Shown: piece after piece, positions 1 through 5,322 of the stretch
Numbering within the stretch: position 1 is the first letter of the stretch
Layout: every line of letters starts with the position of its first letter
Assembly: GCA_019420135.1 (NCBI GenBank)
Contig: JAHZHS010000089.1
Span: forward strand, 1-5,548
Direction: 5' to 3'
DNA length: 5,548 nucleotides
DNA from: Oscillospiraceae bacterium
Lineage (GTDB): Bacteria > Bacillota > Clostridia > Oscillospirales > Ruminococcaceae
The notes under the pieces: generated by a model
What the model was told of the DNA's origin: nothing
Databases searched by the model: none
What the model saw: the letters and a program-made list of their open reading frames with translations, nothing else
Position numbers and translations under genes: made by a program

Positions 1-2133
1 TCCAAGCGGGCGGTGGACAAGCTGACCCTGGTGACGGTGCACAAGGTCCGCTGCCTGCGCGGGGGAACCCTGATGGAACTTCCTCCCACGGCCCTGGTGC
101 GGGATGATATTGTGGAGTTCGGCCCCGGCGAGCAGATCTGTGCCGACGGGGTGGTGCGCAGCGGGGAGGTTCAGGTCAACGAGGCCCTCATCACCGGCGA
201 GGCGGACCCGGTTGCCAAGCAGCCGGGGGACGGCCTGCGCTCGGGCAGCTTTGTGATGGCAGGCCGCTGCCGGGCTCAGTTGACCCGGGTGGGGGCGGAT
301 TCCTACGCCAACCGCCTGATGGTGGAAGCCAAGACCGACGTGCGCTTGGCCAAGAGCGAGATGATGCGCTCGCTGGACAGGCTGATCCGGTTCATCGGGC
401 TGATCCTGCTGCCCTTCGGCGTCATGCTCTTTTTGCAGCAGTATGATGTTCTGGCCCTCAGCCTGCGGGATTCCATCGAGGCCACCGTGGCAGCGCTCAT
501 CGGTATGATCCCGGAAGGGCTTTACCTGCTCACCAGTGTGGCACTGGCGGTGAGCATGATTCGCCTGGCTCGGCAAAAGGTGCTGGCCCAGGATATGAAC
601 TGCATTGAGACGCTGGCCCGGGTGGATGTGCTCTGCGTGGACAAGACCGGCACCATCACCGAGGCAGAGATGGAGGCGGGGGAGCCCCTCCTTCTGGATG
701 CCGGACGCTGGGACGCGGTCCGCACACGGGAGATCCTGCTGGCCTTTTACGGGGACAATGAGCCGGAAAATGACACGGCCCGTGCCATGGCCCGCCGCTT
801 TGGCGGAACATCGGACTGGGTGCGGCAGCATACGGTGCCCTTCAATTCGGCGTACAAGTGGAGCGCCGCCACCTTTGCGGGGCACGGCAGCTTTGTCATC
901 GGGGCGCCGGAATTTGTGGCGGGCAGCCGCTATTCCGAGCTGGCCGCCCAGGTGGAACCCTGCCTTGCCCGGGGCTACCGGGTTCTGCTGCTGGCGGCCT
1001 GTGACGGGGAGCCCGACCCGGCCGCGGGACTGCCGGTTTCGGCGCTGCATTTCATCGCCCTGATCCCCCTGTCCAACCGTATCCGGCCCGAGGCCCCCAA
1101 AACTTTCCGGTACTTTGCCGGGCAGGGAGTGGAGGTCAGGGTCATTTCGGGGGATAACCCCGCCGCGGTCAGCGAGGTGGCCCGCCAGGCAGGCGTAGCC
1201 GGTGCCGAGCGGTATGTGGATGCCTCGACGCTGCGCACCGATGAGGCGTTGGCCTCCGCGGCCGAGAAGTATACCGTTTTCGGGCGGGTGACCCCGGAAC
1301 AGAAGCGGAAACTTATTCATGCCATGCAGGAGGCGGGACACACCGTGGCCATGACGGGCGACGGCGTCAATGATGTCCTCGCTCTCAAGGATGCCGACTG
1401 CGGCATCGCCATGGCATCGGGGGCCCAGGCAGCCTCCCAGGTGGCGCAGCTGGTACTGACCGATTCCAACTTTGCCGGTCTGCCCGCCGTGGTGGCGGAA
1501 GGCCGTCGGGTCATCAACAATATCCAGCGATCAGCCTCCCTTTTTCTTGTCAAAAACATCTTTTCCTTCCTACTCAGCCTGCTGACGCTGTTCATCGCCA
1601 TGCCCTATCCGCTCCAGCCGCTGCAGCTCACCCTGATCTCGGCCACGACCATCGGCATCCCGTCCTTCATCCTGGCACTGGAACCCAACCATGAACGCAT
1701 CCGCGGCCAGTTTTTGCGCAATGTGTTCCGGGCGGCATTGCCGGGAGGACTGACTGACCTCATCCTGGTGCTGGGCGTGCAGGCCTTCGCCTATGCGTTT
1801 GACCTGCCCAACGCAGTTCTCTCCACCATCTGCACGCTGGTTATGCTGGGGGTGGGCCTGACGGTGCTCTGGTATGTCTGCCGCCCCTTCACGCCGCAGC
1901 ATGTGATACTCTGGACAGGGATGCTGGTGCTGGGAGCAGCCTGCGCCTGCATCTTTGCTCCGGTGCTGGAACTGGTCCGCCTGGATCTGCAAGGAGCACT
2001 GGTGCTGCTGGTGTTCTGGGCCCTCACCGTTCCGGTCATGCGGGCAATGCGGGCCGCCGTTTCGGCGGCTGTGCGCTACTGGGACAAGCTGACCGGCTAT
2101 CTGCCCTCTGTACAGGACCGTTTCCCGTTCTGA
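1..2133 (+). CDS. HAD-family P-type cation-translocating ATPase, 5'-truncated by the window edge
   Basis: An integral membrane pump that should couple ATP hydrolysis, through an aspartyl-phosphate intermediate, to cation transport; the ion is not determined. The frame is open at base 1 with no start codon or RBS, so the true start lies upstream; the GTG at 13 is probably internal. Counting from base 1 (710 residues): actuator domain with TGE at 65-67; M3-M4 around 125-190 with PEGL at 171-174; phosphorylation motif DKTGT with Asp214; nucleotide-binding domain with FNSAYKWS near 281 and GAPE at 301-304, where P2-type pumps usually have KGAPE; hinge motif GDGVND at 453-458; then M5-M10. A family-typical segment, GIPSFILALEPN, ends M6. 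The N-terminal M1-M2 region is missing. No Cys-Pro-type metal motif of P1B pumps is seen. It resembles the Firmicutes Exp7/YfgQ-like group (from memory). It ends convergently with the primosome operon. The family is certain; the substrate is not. Confidence 0.93.
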   Translation, partial: SKRAVDKLTLVTVHKVRCLRGGTLMELPPTALVRDDIVEFGPGEQICADGVVRSGEVQVNEALITGEADPVAKQPGDGLRSGSFVMAGRCRAQLTRVGADSYANRLMVEAKTDVRLAKSEMMRSLDRLIRFIGLILLPFGVMLFLQQYDVLALSLRDSIEATVAALIGMIPEGLYLLTSVALAVSMIRLARQKVLAQDMNCIETLARVDVLCVDKTGTITEAEMEAGEPLLLDAGRWDAVRTREILLAFYGDNEPENDTARAMARRFGGTSDWVRQHTVPFNSAYKWSAATFAGHGSFVIGAPEFVAGSRYSELAAQVEPCLARGYRVLLLAACDGEPDPAAGLPVSALHFIALIPLSNRIRPEAPKTFRYFAGQGVEVRVISGDNPAAVSEVARQAGVAGAERYVDASTLRTDEALASAAEKYTVFGRVTPEQKRKLIHAMQEAGHTVAMTGDGVNDVLALKDADCGIAMASGAQAASQVAQLVLTDSNFAGLPAVVAEGRRVINNIQRSASLFLVKNIFSFLLSLLTLFIAMPYPLQPLQLTLISATTIGIPSFILALEPNHERIRGQFLRNVFRAALPGGLTDLILVLGVQAFAYAFDLPNAVLSTICTLVMLGVGLTVLWYVCRPFTPQHVILWTGMLVLGAACACIFAPVLELVRLDLQGALVLLVFWALTVPVMRAMRAAVSAAVRYWDKLTGYLPSVQDRFPF

Positions 2134-2198
2134 ATCCGGGAGGCGGGGGCAACGCCGGCTTGCGGAAGGCTTATCACCCCGGCTCCTCAATCCCGCTC

Positions 2199-2248
2199 AA
2201 AAAAACAAACAGACCGCCTGCCCGGAAGTCTCCCGGCAGGCGGTCTGT
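2199..2248 (-). terminator. Intrinsic terminator of the dnaD-dnaC operon (possibly bidirectional)
   Basis: Bases 2209-2225 and 2232-2248 form a long GC-rich stem: 12 outer pairs plus further pairs with one C-C mismatch, closing a 6-nt loop at 2226-2231. Read on the minus strand, the stem is followed by TTG and then seven T (complement of 2199-2208), a classic rho-independent terminator about 36 nt beyond the dnaC stop codon. Read on the plus strand, the tail is only moderately T-rich, so it may also end ATPase transcription, less efficiently. No other clear terminator was found in the convergent gap 2134-2284, so sharing is likely. Confidence 0.88.
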
Positions 2249-2284
2249 GCATTTATGTTTGTGACAGAATGAAACCGACAACGA

Positions 2285-3253
2285 TCATTTCAGCCGCTGG
2301 TCGGTGCCGAAGAATTTGAACATCCGGCAGTTCCCCAGCATCCGGCTGGCGACCTTTTCGGTATAGCGGGCCTCAAACACCGATTGATCCACAATGTTGG
2401 TGGTGTAGATGGTGGGGCGGCGGCAGAGCATGCGGGTGTTGACCAGCTCGTACAGCACACTGACCGTCAGCTGGGTCATGAACTCGGTGCCCAGATCGTC
2501 CAGGATCAGCAAATCCGCTTCCTTGCAGGCGTTGAGCCAGTCATCGTCGGTGTCCCGGTCAAAGTGCTCCCGGCTCAGCTGGGCGGCCAGGGCAGCGGAA
2601 CTGGTGTAGAGAACGTCGTATCCCCGGTCCAGCACGGCGTCCGCCACCGCCAGGGCCAGATGGGTCTTGCCCAGCCCGGCGCTGCCGGTGAAAAGCAGAT
2701 TGGGGCTTTTGGAGCTGAACTCCGCCGCCCACCTGCGGCAGTAGGCAAGGATCTTGCCCATGTAGTCCCGCACCGGTCCCCCCAGCTCGGGGTCGACGGC
2801 GGTGGGATAGCGCTCCAGCTCAAAGGAATCGAAGCTGCACAGTGCCAGCGGGGAAGCGGCATTGATCTCCTCCCGGCGCAGGGTGCGGGCCAGTTCCGCC
2901 ACGCAGGAGCAGGGACGGCCGTTGGAAATGCCGGTGTCCTGACAGGCGGGACAGGTATATTTCGGCACGAACTCCTCCGGCTGGTACCCGGCTGCCCGGA
3001 TGACCCGGTTCAGAGTCTCGCCCGCCTGTTCAAAAGCCCGCTGAGCGGCCAGACGCTTGGTGATGTCGGCACCCTGGGCGGCGGTCATCAGGTAGGCGGC
3101 GCCCAGCCGGGTGCGCTGAGCCTCTGCCTCACCGATCTCGGGATGGCGGCGCAAGGCCTCGGTGCGCAGGGCCTCGGCGCGGGTGACGGCGCGCTGACGG
3201 CGCGCGGCGACCTCGCGCTGGGCGGCGCGGAAGAGTTCATCCTTGGTTCGCAT
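2285..3253 (-). CDS. dnaC: DnaC/DnaI-like replicative helicase loader, AAA+ ATPase
   Basis: A cytoplasmic AAA+ ATPase expected to load the replicative DNA helicase during primosome assembly. The 322 residues have the family layout. A charged helical N-terminal region (about 1-90) is followed by a Cys cluster, CPAC at 101-104 and CSC at 115-117, matching the zinc-binding element of DnaI-type loaders. The AAA+ core has Walker A GSAGLGKTH at 190-198, Walker B LLILDDLG at 248-255, sensor-1-like TTN at 284-286 and a candidate arginine finger, Arg304 in VASRML. The ATG at 3253 is preceded by AGAGGG (3261-3266) with 7-nt spacing. It starts 3 nt after the DnaD-like stop codon, so the pair is probably cotranscribed and translationally coupled, and it is followed by a strong terminator. 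Naming is ambiguous: the B. subtilis counterpart is dnaI, while dnaC there is the helicase itself. It could also be called an IstB/DnaC-type ATP-binding protein, but the DnaD-like neighbour favours the loader role. Confidence 0.92.
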   Translation of the reverse strand: MRTKDELFRAAQREVAARRQRAVTRAEALRTEALRRHPEIGEAEAQRTRLGAAYLMTAAQGADITKRLAAQRAFEQAGETLNRVIRAAGYQPEEFVPKYTCPACQDTGISNGRPCSCVAELARTLRREEINAASPLALCSFDSFELERYPTAVDPELGGPVRDYMGKILAYCRRWAAEFSSKSPNLLFTGSAGLGKTHLALAVADAVLDRGYDVLYTSSAALAAQLSREHFDRDTDDDWLNACKEADLLILDDLGTEFMTQLTVSVLYELVNTRMLCRRPTIYTTNIVDQSVFEARYTEKVASRMLGNCRMFKFFGTDQRLK

Positions 3254-3256
3254 GGC

Positions 3257-4159
3257 TTATCCCTCTGTTTCCTCATCAAATACCGCATTCCAGTTGCGGT
3301 TGAACATATCTTTCATCGGTTTGGCAGGGGCCTTTCCGGTAGCCAGAATGTTGGCGGGGGAGAGCGCTCCCTTGCCCCGCACGGCCTGTACCGTTGTCAG
3401 CCCCTGGGAGCGCCACGACCGCAGAATGCCGTCCACATAGCGGATGGTGCGGTGGTTCTCGGCACGCAGCAGGGCCTCCTCGATCATGTCGGCGCCGATG
3501 TGCCATTCCTCGTGCCAGCGGGCGACGGCCCGGCGGTCCCACTGGGTGAGAGTGTGCGGCTCCACACCGAACAGCTTGGCAGCCTCGGCGCACCATTCCT
3601 CCCGCTGCTGGGCGCGGCGCAGATAGCGCTCGGCGTCCTCGCCGGTCTCCACGCCGGCTTCCCGCCAGCGCACCAGTTCCCGGGCGACGGCACCCACCGT
3701 GCGGCGGCCCTGCCGGGCAACCTCGGCACAGCAGAGCAGTACCACATCGGGCTGCCATCCGTCGGAGAGATACAGCCCCACCAGACGCTGCAGGTCGCTG
3801 CGGCCCAGCGCTTTGCCAAAGGCTGTCTGAGCCTCCTCGCACAGGACGCTCACATAGGGATCGTTGATGCTGGCAAGGTCGATCTCCTCAGCCCGGGCGG
3901 CGGGAGCAGGAGCCGCCGCTGTGGTGCCGCGCTCCCGTTCCAGGAGCCCGGCGCCTGCCCAGTACTGCAGGGCACGGTTGGCGGCCTCGACGCTTTTGAG
4001 TCCCAGATCATGGGCGATGGTGCGGGCATCGGTGCACCCGGAACTCAGCACATACAGCGCGACCCGGATGAAATCTCCGTCGGTGCGCGGCAGTTGCGAA
4101 AAGATCAGCTGCGGCACCGATACGGTATCGCCGCTGAGATTGGCCAGCTTATAGATCAT
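3257..4159 (-). CDS. dnaD: DnaD-domain primosome / replication initiation protein
   Basis: A cytoplasmic DNA-binding protein expected to act in replication initiation or restart by remodelling DNA and helping recruit helicase and loader. With the ATG at 4159 it has 300 residues. The N-terminal part (about 15-75) looks like a winged-helix domain. An Ala/Pro-rich linker (about 78-92) follows, then two DnaD-type helical repeats at about 100-180 and 187-255. The second carries the family signature Y-x3-I-x3-W at Tyr241, Ile245 and Trp249; the first has a related ELVRW at 161-165. The frame stays open upstream to a Met codon at 4270, but that would place the promoter and RBS inside the gene. ATG 4159 has AGGGGG ten bases upstream and the protein then begins like a normal family member, so I chose it. 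It is the first gene of a two-gene operon with the helicase loader. A second initiation protein of the DnaB (Gram-positive) type is not present in the window. Confidence 0.88.
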   Translation of the reverse strand: MIYKLANLSGDTVSVPQLIFSQLPRTDGDFIRVALYVLSSGCTDARTIAHDLGLKSVEAANRALQYWAGAGLLERERGTTAAAPAPAARAEEIDLASINDPYVSVLCEEAQTAFGKALGRSDLQRLVGLYLSDGWQPDVVLLCCAEVARQGRRTVGAVARELVRWREAGVETGEDAERYLRRAQQREEWCAEAAKLFGVEPHTLTQWDRRAVARWHEEWHIGADMIEEALLRAENHRTIRYVDGILRSWRSQGLTTVQAVRGKGALSPANILATGKAPAKPMKDMFNRNWNAVFDEETEG

Positions 4160-4169
4160 CCCAATATAT

Positions 4170-4175
4170 CCCCCT
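4170..4175 (-). promoter_or_regulatory. Ribosome binding site of the dnaD-like gene
   Basis: On the minus strand AGGGGG lies 10 nt before the ATG at 4159. It is a fair Shine-Dalgarno sequence at slightly long spacing. It decides the start against the in-frame Met codon at 4270, which lies upstream of the promoter. Confidence 0.6.
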
Positions 4176-4193
4176 GAAAAAACCGCAAACTTA

Positions 4194-4208
4194 ATGCTAT
4201 TATAGCAT
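4194..4208. repeat. 15-bp perfect palindrome overlapping the dnaD promoter -10 box
   Basis: ATGCTAT-T-ATAGCAT is a perfect 7-bp inverted repeat around one central base. It covers the whole TATAAT box and the TGC extension. It could be an operator for a repressor, or a partly accidental result of the AT-rich -10 consensus. The sequence shows the symmetry; the function is inference. Confidence 0.5.
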
Positions 4209-4227
4209 CGGGCAGAAAATCTGTAAA
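4199..4227 (-). promoter_or_regulatory. Sigma-A promoter of the dnaD-dnaC operon
   Basis: On the minus strand the -35 box is TTTACA (4222-4227), the spacer is exactly 17 bp and the -10 box is a perfect TATAAT (4199-4204). It is preceded by TGC, an extended -10 element. The expected start of transcription is near 4192, giving a leader of about 33 nt. This is the best promoter match in the window. A 15-bp palindrome covers its -10 box. Confidence 0.85.
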
Positions 4228-4241
4228 CCGAACCCTGTCCC
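4227..4241 (+). repeat. Direct repeat copy 1, ACCGAAC-N3-GTCCC
   Basis: This copy abuts and overlaps by one base the -35 box of the minus-strand dnaD promoter. A related copy with 4-nt spacing lies at 4363-4378. The core resembles the CCGAAC centre of Gram-positive PurR boxes, with imperfect flanks. It may be a regulator site or chance in GC-rich DNA. Confidence 0.3.
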
Positions 4242-4272
4242 CCGGAAAAGATTGGCGGGGAAAAAGGCAAAA

Positions 4273-4300
4273 CGCCGAAAATCCATCTGTGATTTTGGCG
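4273..4300. other. Hairpin-forming inverted repeat between the divergent promoters
   Basis: CGCC(g)AAAATC at 4273-4283 pairs with GATTTTGGCG at 4291-4300, with one bulged G and a 7-nt loop. T-rich runs follow it in both directions (GGAATTTTTC on plus; TTTTGCCTTTTT on minus). It lies between the two -35 boxes, so neither mapped promoter transcribes it. It could block read-through antisense transcripts, bind a regulator as DNA, or be incidental. Confidence 0.4.
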
Positions 4301-4320
4301 GAATTTTTCGGGCTGTCCGG

Positions 4321-4349
4321 TTGCAAGGTTTTTGCGATGCCACTAAAAT
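4321..4349 (+). promoter_or_regulatory. Sigma-A promoter of the PRTase-like gene
   Basis: TTGCAA (4321-4326), a 17-bp spacer and TAAAAT (4344-4349) give a good vegetative promoter match. Transcription would start near 4356, leaving a leader of about 55 nt before the ATG at 4412. It diverges from the dnaD promoter, with 93 bp between the two -35 boxes. Confidence 0.7.
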
Positions 4350-4362
4350 AGTAATTAGTGAT

Positions 4363-4378
4363 ACCGAACGCCCGTCCC
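4363..4378 (+). repeat. Direct repeat copy 2, ACCGAAC-N4-GTCCC
   Basis: The second copy of the motif at 4227-4241 has one extra base in the spacer. It lies just downstream of the predicted transcription start of the PRTase-like gene, a position where a bound repressor could act. Support is only the two-copy similarity and the placement. Confidence 0.3.
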
Positions 4379-4395
4379 AGCGGCGGGAAAAGCTG

Positions 4396-4402
4396 AAAGG
4401 AG
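4396..4402 (+). promoter_or_regulatory. Ribosome binding site of the PRTase-like gene
   Basis: AAAGGAG ends 9 nt before the ATG at 4412 and 21 nt before the next in-frame ATG at 4424. It therefore supports the earlier start. Confidence 0.8.
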
Positions 4403-4411
4403 CTGTGCAGG

Positions 4412-5050
4412 ATGGGAATCAACATGGTCAAACTTCCGACAAAAAAGGCGGATCTGTATTTGCGTGTGGCAAAGGGGCATTTTGCCACCAGCCACAGCCA
4501 TATCAACTATTATATTGATGTGACAATGCAGAAGACCCGTCTGTCCGAGGCCCGCGCGGTGGCGAGGGAGCTGGTTTCCGCCTACAAGCTGACCACCATT
4601 GTGGACACGGTTCTGTGCCTGGATGGCACCGAGGTCATCGGAGCCTGCCTGGCCAGTGAACTGACCCGCGACGGCTTTGTGAACATGAATGCCCACCAGA
4701 CCATCTACGTGGTCACTCCGGAGCATACCACCGGCAGCCAGCTGCTTTTCCGGGAGAATATCACCCCCATGATCACCGGCAAGCATGTGCTGATTCTGGC
4801 AGCGTCGGTCACCACCGGCTATACCGTTCAGGCTGCCATCGAGGCGGTCAAGTATTACGGCGGCATGGTGGCAGGCCTGGCGGCCATCTTTGCCACGGTC
4901 AAGGAGTGCGAGGGCTATCCGGTGGCATCCATCTTTGATCCCAACGATCTGCCCGATTACAAGACCTATGACTCTCACCAGTGCCCGTACTGCAAGGCGG
5001 GCCAGCGGATCGACGCTCTGGTCAACAGCTATGGGTATTCCACCCTGTGA
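4412..5050 (+). CDS. Phosphoribosyltransferase-fold protein, orotate phosphoribosyltransferase-like with degenerate active site
   Basis: A 212-residue, probably cytoplasmic protein that looks like a type I phosphoribosyltransferase. Proteins of this kind in Clostridia are, as I recall, often labelled orotate phosphoribosyltransferase. The core has IVDTVLCLDGTEVIGACLA (about 63-81), in the place of the OPRT strand-loop-helix, and the PRPP-loop region VLILAASVTTGYT at 126-138. The latter fits the family pattern except that the two acidic residues that normally hold the PRPP ribose are Ala130 and Ala131. The basic loop of OPRTase (R-K-x-x-K-x-H-G) is also not recognisable at 101-114. The C-terminus carries CPYC (Cys191, Cys194) and ends GYSTL. 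It has its own promoter, RBS and terminator, so it is apparently monocistronic and divergent from dnaD. The fold is fairly secure. Orotate or any catalytic activity is doubtful: it may be a divergent enzyme or a PRPP/nucleotide-binding regulator. I therefore give no symbol. Confidence 0.82.
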   Translation: MGINMVKLPTKKADLYLRVAKGHFATSHSHINYYIDVTMQKTRLSEARAVARELVSAYKLTTIVDTVLCLDGTEVIGACLASELTRDGFVNMNAHQTIYVVTPEHTTGSQLLFRENITPMITGKHVLILAASVTTGYTVQAAIEAVKYYGGMVAGLAAIFATVKECEGYPVASIFDPNDLPDYKTYDSHQCPYCKAGQRIDALVNSYGYSTL

Positions 5051-5090
5051 TGTGCCGGAGCCTCTGCGGGATGATATAGAATAAAATGTG

Positions 5091-5137
5091 ACATCCGGCT
5101 GCTATGGAGGTTTGGCAGCCGGATGTATTTGTAATTT
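5091..5137 (+). terminator. Intrinsic terminator after the PRTase-like gene
   Basis: ACATCCGGCTGC (5091-5102) and GCAGCCGGATGT (5115-5126) form a perfect 12-bp stem with a 12-nt loop, followed by ATTTGTAATTT. The T-run is interrupted, so efficiency may be moderate. The position, 40 nt after the stop codon, fits a terminator. Confidence 0.8.
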
Positions 5138-5246
5138 GTGGAAAATCAGCCGGCCGGTTTTGCCGGAGAAAGGCGGAGCGCCGTGTGGCACCGCCGTGAC
5201 ATGCCGAACGCTTGCGCCGGGAGAATCCCGCGAGGCAGGCAGCTAC

Positions 5247-5275
5247 TTGAAATCCGCACCTGGATAGAGTACTAT
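5247..5275 (+). promoter_or_regulatory. Candidate sigma-A promoter of the 5323 membrane-protein gene
   Basis: TTGAAA (5247-5252), a 17-bp spacer and TACTAT (5270-5275): five of six and four of six consensus bases. Transcription would start near 5282, leaving a leader of about 40 nt. It is the best match between the preceding terminator and the gene. Confidence 0.55.
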
Positions 5276-5309
5276 GAGGAAATAATACCGTCAATATAGC
5301 GGTGCCAGC

Positions 5310-5315
5310 AGGAGG
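5310..5315 (+). promoter_or_regulatory. Ribosome binding site of the 5323 membrane-protein gene
   Basis: A perfect AGGAGG ends 7 nt before the ATG at 5323. An in-frame ATG at 5317 lies only 1 nt beyond it, too close for initiation, so 5323 is the better start. Confidence 0.85.
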
Positions 5316-5322
5316 TATGCTC

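Larger units (their letters stand above)
5138..5322 (+). other. Intergenic leader upstream of the membrane-protein gene
   Basis: About 185 bases with no convincing gene. It holds short GC hairpins, CCGG-TTTTG-CCGG near 5153-5165 and CGGG-AGAAT-CCCG near 5218-5230, then a candidate promoter and the RBS of the next gene. No known riboswitch or T-box signature was recognised. Confidence 0.45.

Noticed and set aside
13..15. GTG at 13 as the true start of the ATPase
   Set aside because: The frame is open to base 1, no RBS precedes it, and the actuator domain begins at once, without the M1-M2 segments a P-type pump needs. The gene continues upstream of the window.
605..1063. A 152-codon plus-strand open frame inside the ATPase
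   Set aside because: This is an out-of-frame shadow rich in Trp, Arg and Pro, over the conserved phosphorylation and nucleotide-binding domains.
1570..2190. A 206-codon minus-strand open frame over the ATPase 3' end
   Set aside because: The product is rich in His, Gln and Arg with no domain, and it overlaps the conserved M5-M10 region of the ATPase. It is a shadow of GC-rich coding sequence.
2384..4177. A 597-codon open frame on the plus strand antisense to the whole dnaD-dnaC operon
   Set aside because: Its codons are in register with those of the two minus-strand genes, so its stops would need TTA, CTA or TCA sense codons, which this GC-rich gene pair avoids. The product is low-complexity Gly/Ala/Gln-rich with no recognisable domain, while the minus-strand proteins have clear motifs, an RBS and a promoter.
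4160..4270. N-terminal extension of the DnaD-like protein to the Met codon at 4270
   Set aside because: The extension would span the near-perfect promoter and its own RBS, and its residues do not look like a DnaD N-terminus. Translation from 4159 is far better supported.
4355..4978. A 207-codon minus-strand open frame opposite the PRTase-like gene
   Set aside because: It has no recognisable domain or supporting RBS, and the plus-strand frame has a promoter, RBS, terminator and clear fold motifs.
5201..5299. A 32-codon small ORF before the membrane-protein gene
   Set aside because: There is no Shine-Dalgarno sequence, a candidate promoter lies inside it and the peptide is not recognised. It is listed only as a low-interest observation.
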